Assembly: GCA_965240325.2 (NCBI GenBank)
Contig: OZ251222.1
Span: 2,170,001 to 2,234,000, forward strand
DNA length: 64,000 bases
From: Rebecca billardiae RCC1528
Lineage: Eukaryota; Haptophyta
Reading direction: 5' to 3'
Shown here: piece by piece, positions 1-9,894 of the stretch
Position numbering within the stretch: position 1 is the stretch's first letter
Layout of the letters: every line of letters starts with the position of its first letter
Position numbers and translations under genes: made by a program
Notes under the pieces: generated by a model
Told to the model about the DNA's origin: nothing
What the model saw: only the letters and a program-made list of their open reading frames with translations
Databases searched by the model: none

Positions 1-98
1 AGCTGCGACCGGCCCTGAGAACGATTATAGCAGACGATGCAAACTAGATCATCGCCATCGGCCATCGTAAATCGTTCTCAAAGCAGACTCAACAAGCG

Positions 99-1241
99 AT
101 GGCGCCCGGCGGCCCGCCCGACGCATCAGCCCGGGTGCATGTCCTCTACGTGGAGCGCGCCGAAGACCAGCGTGGACCAAGCGGCGCTCGCTCGGCTGGC
201 GTGCACCTCGGTGTCCCTGGCCGAGGCCCGTGCATCTGCGACGCGTGCGAAGGGGTCGCCGAAGTGTGGCGCGGCCGGCTCGACAATCTGCAGACGACGC
301 TGCGGATGTGCTGCGCGGAGGGCTCACTCTTCCGGCCTGAAGTGATGCAATTCGCGTGCGCGTCGCCGCGCGCGGGTCTTTTGTATGACATCCCTCGGCT
401 CGCGACGTGGATGAGCGCGCGCGGCTCGAAGAGGCCGACGGAGGCCCTGGTGATCGGGAGCGCGCTGCGTGTGGCGCGAGGTGAGCTCGAGCCGGGCGCG
501 TGCGGGATCTCGCACTCGCCGTTCGAGGCGTCGGACGACGGCGAGAGCGAGGGGATGTGGGCGTGGATCGCCCAGTTCGCGGCGGGCGTGCGCGCTCGCG
601 CGCGCGAGTCCGGCGGCGTGGCCGTCTCCCTCGTGCTCGACAAGAAGGGCGAGGTGCTCGCGCCCTCGCACACCGCGGGCGTGCTCTCGGGCGCGCTCGC
701 TGCGAGGAGCGCGCCAATGCCCACCGACCTCGTACTGGTGATCGGCGGGCCCTCGGGCGTGCCACGCGCCTGGAGCGAGCGGCTGGCGTCCGCGCTGGGC
801 AAGCCGCTCCTCGCCGTGGCGCTGCGCGGCGGGCTGCAGCACTCGTATGCAGCGCTGCTCGACATGCTGCTCATGCACGAGCGCGGCGAGCTCCTGCCCC
901 TCGTGCGCGACCGGCTTGCGTGCCCGGCCGAGCGGCGCAAGCGGTGGCGCCAAGCCGAGCATGAGCTGCGGCGCGCGTGGCTGGCGTGCCTGACGGGCGG
1001 CGAGGCGCACGCGCGGGAGGGCGATGCGCTCGATGCGGCGATCCGCTCGCACGAGGCGTGCATCGAAGCGCTCAAGCGACTCGCGCCCGCGGGGGCGGGG
1101 CGGGGACAAGCAGCGTCGGTGCCAGCTGTGGCCGAACGCGGGGCGAGCGTCAGCGGGTCGGCCTCCGCCCCGCGCCAGAAACGGCGCCGCGGCGATGGCA
1201 ACGACGGCAAACGTCAGCGCCGCCGCCCCGCGGCGACCTGA
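99..1241 (+). CDS. SPOUT-fold (RlmH-like) RNA methyltransferase-like protein
   Basis: Single exon, 380 residues, starting at the ATG at 99. Residues about 170-285 resemble the SPOUT fold of RlmH: a segment LDKKGEVLAP, then LVLVIGGPSGVP (the RlmH 'FvIGGp.G' AdoMet-binding knot loop), then ALRGGLQHSYAALLDMLLMHE, which matches the terminal knot helix with its conserved His. RlmH methylates pseudouridine 1915 of 23S rRNA and is about 155 residues long in bacteria, so this protein is more than twice as long. The N-terminal half holds several Cys residues (CDACEG, MCC) and is unrecognised. The C-terminus is strongly basic with two clusters (KRRRG, KRQRRR), which looks like a bipartite nuclear signal and would not suit an organellar rRNA enzyme. 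The fold call is moderate; the substrate is unknown. Confidence 0.55.
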   Translation: MAPGGPPDASARVHVLYVERAEDQRGPSGARSAGVHLGVPGRGPCICDACEGVAEVWRGRLDNLQTTLRMCCAEGSLFRPEVMQFACASPRAGLLYDIPRLATWMSARGSKRPTEALVIGSALRVARGELEPGACGISHSPFEASDDGESEGMWAWIAQFAAGVRARARESGGVAVSLVLDKKGEVLAPSHTAGVLSGALAARSAPMPTDLVLVIGGPSGVPRAWSERLASALGKPLLAVALRGGLQHSYAALLDMLLMHERGELLPLVRDRLACPAERRKRWRQAEHELRRAWLACLTGGEAHAREGDALDAAIRSHEACIEALKRLAPAGAGRGQAASVPAVAERGASVSGSASAPRQKRRRGDGNDGKRQRRRPAAT

Positions 1242-1597
1242 CTGATGATGGGGGCCCCACGACTGCCAATTCGCCATGCATCGCACGGGCGCCGCCGACC
1301 GAGAGGACTGAGGACGGGAGGTTGCGCGTTACTAAGACGACTGAAGACTCGTCCGAGGAGGCGATCGGCGGCTCGGGCTCGCCTTTCCGTGGCGTCCGTC
1401 GGTGGACGGGTGGTCCCCGCTCATCGGCTCGGGTAACCGAAGAAAAAACGACCGTCCGCGCCATTCCGACCGTCATCTCACGTTCTCATCATTTCGCGAA
1501 TAAGTAAAAGTTACCCGCATACTACTAGGCCCGTCCCAAATCTGCTCGTGGCGAAGGGGCGGGCGCTGTCGGACGTGCCCGCCGCCGGCGCGTTGCG
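1242..1597. other. intergenic region upstream of the Kelch/RING gene
   Basis: About 356 bases between two plus-strand genes. It should hold the 3' UTR of the SPOUT gene and the promoter of the next gene. I see no RNA gene, repeat or TATA-like box in it. Confidence 0.5.
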
Positions 1598-4515
1598 ATG
1601 CGCGCCATGCACCTCGCGCTCACCCTGGCGGTGCTGGCGGTGCTGGCGGTGGCCGGTGCCGATCAGCCGATCGGCCGCTACTCCCATTGCTCGGTCCTTC
1701 TCGGGGACAAGGTGTACACATTTGGAGGTGTGCGGCGAGCGCGGCGCGAGGGCCGCGCCTGTGGGCGCCGAGATGTGCAGGGCGCGCGTGCGCGCCGTGC
1801 GCGCCGAGTTCGCGCGTTCTCTCAACCTGATTCCGCCCGTACCTTTGGACCCTGCCTGCCGTGCGCGGCGCAGGCCGTGGCTTTGCCGAGGAGGACTCCA
1901 AGCGCACGCTCATCCTCTTTGAGTGCGCGCTCGCCCATGCGAGTACCGCCGCGGCGGCGCGAGTGCGTACGGGCCAGAGCCCACGTTCCCGGATGGGCTC
2001 CCCCAGGCCGTGCGTGCTCACCGCTCGCCCCTCCCCATCGATCACGCCCGTCCGCGCAGCGACGTGTGGATGTTCGACACGGTCACCGCCGAGTGGTCCG
2101 CGGTCGAGATCGAGGGCGAGATTGCGGGCGGGACGGGGCCGGGCCCGCGGTCGTCGCACTCGTGCGCGAAGGTGGGCGCGAGCGAGTTCTACATGTTCGG
2201 CGGCATGTCCGCGGACGACACGCGGCAGCAGCTCAAAGACGACCTCTGGCGCTTCCGGTTGACCACGCCGACGGCGGGCTGGTGGGAGGAGGTCGCGACC
2301 GGCGGCTTTGCGTGGGACAGCATCAGCGAGGGCGTCGCACGCCCGGGCATGCGCTCGGACCACACGCTCGTCGCCGCGCCGGACCAGGAGGAGCTGTACC
2401 TGCTCGGCGGATGCAACACGCGCGTGGCTCGGCCGCTCGCCTGGCGGCTCAACCTCAACGCCGACAAGTGGGAGCCGCTGCCGATGGGCTCCTCGCCCGG
2501 CGTGGTCGACGCGTCGGCCGGCGCGGAAGACCCAGATGCCGCGCAGCACGAGCGCACGACCTATTTGCTCGACTCCGCGCGGCTGGGGCTGCGGGCGCCG
2601 TCCAGCCGGTGCGCGCACACCGCGTCGCTGTACGACGGGGACATCCTCGTCTTCGGCGGCCGCGTCTCCGTCACCGTGAGCGGCGACGGCTCGAGCGACG
2701 AGATGTGGTCTTCGCTCGGCGACATGTGGCGGCTCAGAACGGCCAGCTCTGGCGGCTTCAAGGTGGAAGCGGAGCTGGCCAACCGCACGGCGGAGAGCGA
2801 GGAGCTGCCCGAGCTGTGGTCCACCGTGGAGGACATCGACGGCCTGGACGAGAACGAGGAGGGCCTGCTCCTCAACCGCTCGGACCACGCGGCCCTCGTG
2901 CACGACGGCACGCTGTATGTGTTTGGTGCGCGCGCAGCGCACGGCGCCCGGCCGCGCGCGCCAGCCGAGGGGCGCGCCGCGCCGCGCCGTGCGGCGCAGT
3001 GCGAGACGCTTGGGCGCACCGCCTGGGTCGGGGGCGCGCGGGCGTGGGGGTGCGCGCGTTCTCACACGCGCGCGTGCATCGCGGCCGCGCAGGCGGGCTG
3101 TACACCGACCTCGACCAGAAGACGGTGTACATCATGAAGGACTTGCTCTCCACCAACCTCGCCTCCAAGCGCAAGTGGTCGCGGCTCGCGTGGGGCCCGA
3201 CGTGGCGCTTCGGGCACACGATGGTGGACGACCCGGCGCACAACCGGCTGCTGCTGTACGGAGGTGCGCGCGCGCCAAGCGCACTTGGCGCGCGCGCGAC
3301 CGCGAGCCGCCCCCCGGCCCCGCGCGACGCCGCGCCGCGCTCGCCCCCGTTCGCTCGGCTGGTCGCTCACTGGGTGGATGAGCGGCGCGCGCTCGCGCGT
3401 GCACTGCGCCGCTCTCTGCGCGCGCAGGCGCCGGCGGCATGGACGTCTTCGACGACATCTGGGCGTACGACTACGCGGCGGACGAGTGGGAGGAGCTCAA
3501 GCCCGACGAGCTCGGCGTCGAGTACCCCTCGCTGCTCATGTCCGTCCTGATGGGCGGCGCCGGCTTCCTGATGTGCATGTGCGTGATGGTGTCCCTGCTC
3601 TTCCTGCGCACCAGCCAGCGCTTCTCGTGGAACCGGCGGCACGGCCAGCTGCCGCCGACGCCGGTGGCGGCGCAGGCGACGCGCGGCGCGCCGCAGGAGG
3701 TGATCGACGCGCTGCCCGTGCTCAAGTGGGATGTCATCCGCTCCGAGATGGACGCCAGCGCGCCCGCGGCCGCGCCGACCGCGCCGGCAGCCGCCGCCGC
3801 GCCCGAGCGCGCGTCGACCGGCGCCAAGGCGCCGCTCACCTCGGCACCGGCGGCGACGGCGACGGCGCCCTCGACGAGCGGCGCGCCGGCCGCCGCGCCT
3901 GCCGACGCGACGTCGGTCGCCTCCACGCCGATGGACGCGGACGAGCGCTCGCTCGACGCCAACTACTCGTGCGTCGTCTGCCTGTGCGAGTTTGAGGAGG
4001 CGGACGACGTCGTGCGGCTGCCGTGCCGGCACATCTTCCACAAGGAGTGCATCCACAAGTGGCTGCACCAGGAGGGGAGCTGCCCGCAGTGCCGCTTCAA
4101 GCTCGGCGGCGGCGCGGACGACAAGGCCGACGCGCCCTCACCCGCGGAGGCAGAGCAGGCCGCGCGCGTCGACGCGGTGCGTGTTGAGCTCGCCGTGCTC
4201 GAGGCGGTCGACGCGGCGCGCGGGCGCGGCGCGGCCGGCGCGCGCGGCGCGGCCGGCGCGCGCGGCGCAGCTGGGCAGCGCGCAGCGGCGGAGGAGCGCG
4301 GCGCGGCCGATGGCGATGCGCCGCGGCCGCGCCCAACGGACGAGGAGGCCGGGCCGCCTCCGCCTGGGGACGCCGAAGACAGCGCAGACACTGCCACGGA
4401 CGCGCACGCCGGCGGCAGGCAGCCTGAGCGACGGCAAGCCGGCGTTGCAGTGCCAGGGCCTCGGGGATTCATGCCCAGGCTCTTCGACACGATGTCGACG
4501 CGCCGACGAGAATGA
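1598..4515 (+). CDS. secreted/membrane Kelch-repeat protein with a cytoplasmic RING-H2 finger (5 exons)
   Basis: Predicted exons are 1598-1727, 1874-1922, 2060-2925, 3093-3263 and 3428-4515, giving 767 residues. All four introns are GT-AG (GTGTGC or GTGCGC donors, GCGCAG acceptors) and all phases join; three of the four junctions rebuild or adjoin a kelch 'FGG/YGG' turn. The start at 1598 gives a signal peptide (MRAMHLALTLAVLAVLAVAG). Kelch blades follow (RYSHCSVLLGDKVYTFGG, DVWMFDTVTAEW, SEFYMFGGMS, ELYLLGGCN, DILVFGG, LYVFGG, RLLLYGG, DIWAYDYAADEW), then one membrane helix (LLMSVLMGGAGFLMCMCVMV). A low-complexity linker leads to a RING-H2 finger: CVVC, then CRHIFHKEC, then CPQC. RING-H2 fingers recruit ubiquitin E2s, so this is probably a membrane E3 ligase with a luminal or extracellular beta-propeller sensing ligand. 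The C-terminal 150 residues are low complexity. Confidence 0.85.
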
Positions 4516-4630
4516 CGACGCGACGGGGAGATATTTCGCACTGCTAAGACGATATAGCGCCAGGCTACTGAGCTAGGCTAGATAGGTATATAGGAGGCAG
4601 ACCACGGGCTGATGCGGGACGACGGACTAG

Positions 4631-6028
4631 TTACCAGCTTGCAAAGCCCCCGTCGCCGATGGCAGGCGGCAGGAGCTGCGCGAATGCGCTCGTCTCGTCA
4701 CCGGCGGTCATGGCACTGCGCTTGCGCGCTGCGTCGTCGTGCGGACGCTCGCGCAGAATCTCCACGCTGACGATGCCACTCGTCGATTGAGGGTCGTCGG
4801 TTGCGAGGGGCGGGGCCACCTGCTGTGCATGCTCGGGATCGGGCGCAGGAGTGGAGGCAGCCACCCCGCCATCACGCGCCCGCTTGGACGCCTTGCGCAG
4901 CTTCCCCGATTTGATGGCCTGCGGCTGCGGCTCAGCCGGGGGTGCAACGGCGACACTGGACTTGTCTGCCGAGGGCGCGCCCGCGTCCTGCTCACGGGCA
5001 GCTTCTTCGCGGCGCTCGCGCTTGCGTGTGCCGCTCTTGGGCTGCAGTGCATCGGCCGTCGGCGCGCGGCTTGACTCGGCACCCCGAGCCCGGGAGGCCG
5101 CCCCGCCCGGCCGCTCTGGAGCTGCCGGCTTGCGCACAGCTCGGGCGGCTGCGCCCGGCACGGCGGGGTCCTCGTCGCCCTGCGGCTTGCTCTCCTCGTC
5201 GAAGCGGATCTTCCGGTTCGCTGGCTCCCCGCTGCGCCCGCCGAGCGCGGCCATCTTGCTGCTGTCCAGGACACGCACGCGCGGCAGCAGCCGGCGCACG
5301 CGCTCCTGGTACGCGTCGTGCCCGCCATCGCACAGCGGGTTTGCGCGCAGCGTGAGGTTGCGTAGGCGCTCGAGCTCGCGCAGCGGCTCCAGCTGCTCGA
5401 AGGTGCGCAGCTGGTTGCCACCCAGATCGACCATCGTCAGCCGCGCGCACGCGGACAGGCTCGACGGCAGGGACGCGATCCTGTTGTCATTCAGTCTCAG
5501 CTCGACGAGCGTCGGTGGCAGCGCCGGCACGGTGCGCAGCGCGTTGTGCGAGAGCGAGAGCTTGCGCAGCTGCGCGAGCTTCTCAGCGCCCGCCACCTCG
5601 GTGATCTGGTTGCGCGAGGCGACCACGGTCGTGAGCTGCTCGAGCTGCTTGAGCAGGTGCAGATCGAGCCTCTTGAGCGCGTTGTCCGAGGCGATCAGCG
5701 CCTTCAGGTTGCGGCACGGGCGGAGGACCGTGCCGAGCGTGCCGATCCGGTTGTAGCTGACATTGAGCACGGCAAGCTTGGGCAGTCCGCGCAGCCCGTC
5801 GAGGGCGCGCAGCTGGTTGTGCTGAGCTGAGATCGTCTGCAGCTCGTGCAGCTCCTCGATGCCCTCGAGGCTTTCGAGCACGTTGTTGTCGAGCGAGAGC
5901 TTGTGCAGCCCGTGGCAGCAGGCCAGCTCGGACGCGTCGCTCACGCCCCGCCCACTCAGGTCGAGCTCCTCGATCTCCGCTGGCGGCCGCCCGGCGATCT
6001 CCGCGAGCTGCGCGGGGGTGGGCTGCAT
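4631..6028 (-). CDS. SDS22-like leucine-rich repeat protein with long charged tail
   Basis: 465 residues from the ATG at 6028; the frame is open a little further upstream but only from a GTG. Residues about 20-230 are some nine 20-23-residue leucine-rich repeats of the SDS22/LRRC type (for example LHKLSLDNNVLESLEGI, LAVLNVSYNRIGTL, LRKLSLSHNALRTVP). They close with an LRR cap (NLTLRANPLCDGG then YQERVRRLLPRVRVLDS), so the solenoid is complete. Next comes RKIRFDEE, which fits the RVxF-type protein phosphatase 1 docking pattern (K-I-x-F). The remaining ~190 residues are charged and disordered, with Lys/Arg clusters (KRERREE, KLRKASKRARD). LRR proteins of this kind are scaffolds for PP1 or for ciliary and nucleolar complexes; which applies here cannot be told. 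Its 3' end converges on the Kelch/RING gene with 115 bases between. Confidence 0.75.
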   Translation of the reverse strand: MQPTPAQLAEIAGRPPAEIEELDLSGRGVSDASELACCHGLHKLSLDNNVLESLEGIEELHELQTISAQHNQLRALDGLRGLPKLAVLNVSYNRIGTLGTVLRPCRNLKALIASDNALKRLDLHLLKQLEQLTTVVASRNQITEVAGAEKLAQLRKLSLSHNALRTVPALPPTLVELRLNDNRIASLPSSLSACARLTMVDLGGNQLRTFEQLEPLRELERLRNLTLRANPLCDGGHDAYQERVRRLLPRVRVLDSSKMAALGGRSGEPANRKIRFDEESKPQGDEDPAVPGAAARAVRKPAAPERPGGAASRARGAESSRAPTADALQPKSGTRKRERREEAAREQDAGAPSADKSSVAVAPPAEPQPQAIKSGKLRKASKRARDGGVAASTPAPDPEHAQQVAPPLATDDPQSTSGIVSVEILRERPHDDAARKRSAMTAGDETSAFAQLLPPAIGDGGFASW

Positions 6029-6292
6029 CCTGGGAGCCGGTGGGCTGTCCACGCGGCAGGCCGGGACCGGTGACGGGGTTCCTCACGTCCGCGGCCTCGC
6101 TCCCAGTCTCCAGTCGTCGGGACCTCCCGGACCACGGCCAGATGAAATCACGACGATGAATCCAGCAGCTCGATGCCTCGACATTTTATTTTTTCCTCTG
6201 CGCAGAACGAACTCATTCCTCATCCCGCGGGAACAGCGCGCCGAGCATCACACTCCGAGTCACCTCCGAGCGGCAGGTGCCAAGCTCATGGC

Positions 6293-7114
6293 TCAAGCTC
6301 GCTTCCCCGACGGAGCTGTCACAGCCGACTGTCGGAACAGCGCGCGCCGGTAGAAGCGCAGCTCTTCGATCGACTCAAGGATGTCCGCCTTGGCGCGATG
6401 TCCTCCGCGCTTGCGTGGCGCTCGTCGCAGCGCACTTGGGTACCACCGGTGTGCCAGCTCGTTGATTGTGGAGACGTCTACGAGCCGCCAGCTGACGTGC
6501 TCCATCAGCGATGGCATGTACCTCTCCAGGAACTCCTTGTCCTTGTACACCGCATTGCCCGCCAGGTTGACGCACTGTGCGATGGTGTGCTGCTGCACAA
6601 ACCGGAGAAGCTGCTCCTCTGCCATCGCGAGGGTCGTCGTCGACTCGCGTACGCGCGTCGTGAGCCCAGACGCGCCATGGTGCTCCTTGCACCACTCGTT
6701 CATCCCCTCGATCACCGATTCGGGCTGCGAGACCACGATCTCCGGCCCCTCGATCATGCGCCCCAGCTGGCCGTCTGTGAGCACAGCTGCCACCTCCAGG
6801 ATGTGATCGGTGGTGGCGTCGAGCCCAGTCATCTCCAGGTCGATCCAGAGAAGCGCGCCCGACCCGAGCTTCTTCGGCGCTGGCCCATGACGCTCTGGCG
6901 CGGGTGCGTCGGCAGCCGGCTGGGGCCGCTCATCCCCCTCGTGGCAGCTGTTGCGGCTGCTGCCGCGCGCACCTGCGGGCGCGCACTCTGACGCAGCCAA
7001 CTCGGCGGAAGCGGCCTTCGCGGATGCGGCCTTGGCCGCGCGCGATGTGTACAAGATGGTCTCTCCCGTCTCCTCCTCGTCGTCGTCGAGGCTCAGGGCC
7101 GAGAAGCGCGACAT
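6293..7114 (-). CDS. REXO2: oligoribonuclease (DEDDh 3'-5' exoribonuclease, Orn/REXO2)
   Basis: Orn/REXO2 degrades 2-5 nucleotide RNA fragments to mononucleotides in mitochondria and cytosol. Exo I is WIDLEMTGLD (catalytic D and E), Exo II is AGNAVYKDKEFLERYMP (the D is in YKDKEF), and Exo III includes HRAKADILESIEEL (catalytic H and D); all DEDDh residues are present. The order and spacing match the ~180-residue family domain, which fills the C-terminal two thirds. I start at ATG 7114 (MSRFSALSLDDDEEE). An in-frame ATG at 7264 would add 50 Arg-rich residues that could be a mitochondrial presequence, but it would overlap the start of the divergent esterase gene. The N-terminal 85 residues after 7114 are low complexity. 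The family identity is certain; only the start is open. Confidence 0.92.
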   Translation of the reverse strand: MSRFSALSLDDDEEETGETILYTSRAAKAASAKAASAELAASECAPAGARGSSRNSCHEGDERPQPAADAPAPERHGPAPKKLGSGALLWIDLEMTGLDATTDHILEVAAVLTDGQLGRMIEGPEIVVSQPESVIEGMNEWCKEHHGASGLTTRVRESTTTLAMAEEQLLRFVQQHTIAQCVNLAGNAVYKDKEFLERYMPSLMEHVSWRLVDVSTINELAHRWYPSALRRAPRKRGGHRAKADILESIEELRFYRRALFRQSAVTAPSGKRA

Positions 7115-7204
7115 CGCGATGACGTGCCGACAAGGCCGACGACGGGCGACCGGTCGCCACCTGCGCGTGCAACCAGCAACCTCGCTCCCTGCGAATTTGC
7201 CGCT
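7115..7204. promoter_or_regulatory. probable bidirectional promoter, oligoribonuclease / esterase
   Basis: About 90 bases separate the inferred starts of two divergent genes, so one short region must serve both. There is no TATA box. This is inferred from layout only; if the longer oligoribonuclease start is used, the gene ends overlap. Confidence 0.4.
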
Positions 7205-8962
7205 ATGGTACGGTACCGGCCGGGCGGGCGCAAGATGGCGGCGGTCGGCGATGGTCGTCATCATCTCATCGCGCTCTCCCTACTGACCACGGGGGCAGCG
7301 GGCCTGCGGCTGCCGCGCGTGCTCTCGCACAACGCAGTCTTACCGCGCGCTCCGACCGTGCCTCTGCTGTGGGGCCACGCGGGCTCGCCCGGCGAGCGGG
7401 TCAGCGGGTTGCTGCTCGACGCTGATCGGAAAACGGTCGATTCTGCCAGCGCCGTCGTCGATGCGGATGGATCTTGGGCCGTCGCCATGTCGCCCCAGCC
7501 GCCATCGCTCGGGGCGCACACGCTGCGCGTCACTGCGCCATCTGACCCCGACGGCGTCACCCTTGAGAAGATCAGCTTTGGCGATGTGTGGCTCTGCTCT
7601 GGCCAGAGCAACATGGAGTTTCAAGTGCAGATGGCGTTCAACGCGAGCGCGGAGGTCGCGGCGGCGCAGCGGCAGGTGCGAGGGGTGCGCCTCTTCCATG
7701 TCGACCATGCCACTGCCGACGAGCCGCAGCCCGACGTGCCGTCGGCCGGCTGGCTCAGCCCGCACGATGCCGGCGCGCTCAAGTTCTTCTCGGCGGTGTG
7801 CTACATGACCGCGCGGCGGCTTTGGGCCGCGCTCGGCGGTCAGGTTCCCATTGGCCTCGTGGAGGCGGCGTACGGCGGGCAGCGGATCGAGACGTTCTCG
7901 TCGCCCGCGGCGCTCAACGATCGCTCGTGCGGAGGCACACGCGAGCCCGGCTCCGTCCAGCCGCTCCTCGCGCTCGATGCGGCGGAGCGCGCCGCCGTGC
8001 CGTCCGAGCCAGCCGTGCGCGCCGCCCTCGACAGTCCTGCGGGCGCCGCGCCAAATGGCGTGCTGGGCGCCGCGCGCCCGGCGAGCTCGCAGCTCTGGTT
8101 CGGCATGGTGCAACCTCTGCACCGCCTCGGGCTCGCTGGCGTCCTCTGGTATCAGGGGGAGGCCAACGCCGCCCAGCCCGAAGAATACGCGTGCAGGTTC
8201 CCTGCCATGATCGCGGATTGGCGTCGCGAGCTGCGGCACGCGCCGCCGCGCGCCAATGATGTCGCCAGCATGGCGTTTGTGTTTGTGCAGCTCGCCGCGT
8301 TCAAGCGCCTCGACTTCACGGCGCTGCGCGTCGCGCAGCTCGCTGCGCTCAGGCTCCCGGCGACTGGGTACGCCACGGCCATCGACCTCGGCGACGAGCG
8401 CTCGCCGTGGGGCCCCATCCATCCGCGCAGGAAGGAGGAGGTGGGCCGCCGGCTCGCGGCCGTGGCGCTACTGCTCGCGTACGGCCGGCGCGACGTGCCT
8501 GCGTCCGGCCCGGTGTGGGGTCGCGCCTCGCGCTTCCCGAAGCAGGACCAGTTCCTCCTTCACTTCGAGGCTGCGACCGCGAGCGGCCTCCACGCAGCCG
8601 GCACGCCTGGCTGTGACGCGTGCTGCAAGCACAGCCCGTTCGAGGCGCTGGTCGCAGGGGAGGCGTGGAAGCGCGTGCCGTTCAAGCTGGACGCTCCGAA
8701 CGGCACGGCGATCGTGCGCGGCGCGCGCGGCGCGCAAGCGCTGCGCTACGCCTACGAGGCCTACCCGCAGTGCGTGATTTACAACGGCGTGGGCGGCGCT
8801 GACAGCCATGCCGCGTTCGCCTCGAGCCCGTTCCGCATCGACTTCACTCGTGCTGACGATGCTGCGGCAGCATCATCATCATCATCGTCAGCATCAGCGC
8901 AACAGCAGTACGTATCGTCGGCCCGGCGGTATCGTAATCGACTAATCGTGTCGTCAGGATGA
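7205..8962 (+). CDS. SIAE: secreted sialate O-acetylesterase-like SGNH esterase
   Basis: About 585 residues from ATG 7205. A second in-frame ATG at 7235 has the better start context (AAGATGG), and both leave a hydrophobic signal (HHLIALSLLTTGAAG), so the protein enters the secretory pathway. SIAE-family enzymes remove acetyl groups from sialic acids or related sugars. Block I is LCSGQSNMEF (nucleophile Ser near residue 132), followed by VPIGLVEAAYGGQRIETF, GVLWYQGEAN and the Asp/His block ending PIHPRRKEEVGRRLA (catalytic His near 405). Length and order fit the family (human SIAE about 520 residues). A Ser run coded by an ATC/TCA microsatellite lies near the C-terminus (8869-8900). The family also includes carbohydrate esterases with other substrates, so the sialate substrate is inferred; a sialyltransferase gene in the same window makes it plausible. 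Confidence 0.85.
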   Translation: MVRYRPGGRKMAAVGDGRHHLIALSLLTTGAAGLRLPRVLSHNAVLPRAPTVPLLWGHAGSPGERVSGLLLDADRKTVDSASAVVDADGSWAVAMSPQPPSLGAHTLRVTAPSDPDGVTLEKISFGDVWLCSGQSNMEFQVQMAFNASAEVAAAQRQVRGVRLFHVDHATADEPQPDVPSAGWLSPHDAGALKFFSAVCYMTARRLWAALGGQVPIGLVEAAYGGQRIETFSSPAALNDRSCGGTREPGSVQPLLALDAAERAAVPSEPAVRAALDSPAGAAPNGVLGAARPASSQLWFGMVQPLHRLGLAGVLWYQGEANAAQPEEYACRFPAMIADWRRELRHAPPRANDVASMAFVFVQLAAFKRLDFTALRVAQLAALRLPATGYATAIDLGDERSPWGPIHPRRKEEVGRRLAAVALLLAYGRRDVPASGPVWGRASRFPKQDQFLLHFEAATASGLHAAGTPGCDACCKHSPFEALVAGEAWKRVPFKLDAPNGTAIVRGARGAQALRYAYEAYPQCVIYNGVGGADSHAAFASSPFRIDFTRADDAAAASSSSSSASAQQQYVSSARRYRNRLIVSSG

Positions 8963-9890
8963 GACATGATCAGAGCTGGGGGCCGCCCGAGCAGTGCAGG
9001 CTGCATTATTGTATAGCGGGCATCACGTGTGACGCGGCTGCGGGGCGTCGTTGCACATCATGACATCAGAAGCATCATCAGTCGGCGTCATTGTCACGCG
9101 CATATATGTCGCCGATCCTCGTCATGACGATCTGCGTTCGACCGCCCAGCTGGGCCCAACCTCCACCGTGGACGCCTACTTGCGTGGAGCTGCGCGACGC
9201 CCACGCACCGCGTGCGCAAGGACACAGCTCGCGAGCGCGAGAAGCGGCGGAGCGAGACCGTCGGCGAGCGCTTCGGAAGGCCCACGCGCACGGTTTGCCC
9301 GCCCGACGTGCGCGGGCGTCGCGGCACGGGGGAGGTTGGGCCCCCGCCGCTCGAGCCCCCGCCGGCGTCGGGTCAGGTAGCTTGGTGCGTGTGCGGGTGC
9401 CTGGCGAACTTGCGGGCCGCGGACCGACCGAGCAAATCAGAGTATATATCAGTCCGCAGACTCAAGCTGCCCACGCCGTGGCGGAGAGATGGCGTGAGCG
9501 GGAGTCTGAGCTGCTTCATGAGCCGCGGGTGTCCCCAACGAGACAGCGCATCTCGCGCGAATAACGCCCCGGTGACAAGGCGCGGGTTGGGTGGCAAGTT
9601 GGGTTGTGGGCACCATCGTCGGCCAGGAGACTCGCCGCGATGTGAACACATGTGCACGCCGTACTGTACGTCTCCGAGCAGAGATGGAACGCCCGACCGA
9701 GGGGCCGGCGGCCGGTAGGCCGGCCAACCATTTCGTGTCCCGCATCCAGCCGCCGCCGGAGGACTCCGATGAGGCGTGGACGGATGACAAAAACTCATGC
9801 AACAAAAAGCCCGCCAGATCGTCACATCTCCGTCCGGTTGCTCAGCTCATCATCAGCAGGACCGCCCCGGCCCCTACTATCTCTTGATCA
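8963..9890. other. intergenic region left of the transposon
   Basis: About 930 bases between the esterase stop and the transposon target site. The frames in it show no recognisable domain and start mostly at non-ATG codons. I see no RNA gene. It should hold the esterase 3' UTR and, if the transposon is recent, the ancestral upstream region of the Sel1/MYND gene. Confidence 0.45.
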
Positions 9891-9894
9891 TTAT
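9891..9894. repeat. left target-site duplication TTAT
   Basis: TTAT directly precedes the terminal CCCGTAGTCCGG of the element and matches TTAT at 15400-15403 on the other side. piggyBac elements duplicate 4 bases, normally TTAA. Confidence 0.7.

Noticed and set aside
46-765. Arg/Ala/Pro/Ser-rich frames on the opposite strand of almost every gene
   Set aside because: High GC removes stops from all frames; these translations have no domains and often start at GTG, TTG or CTG.
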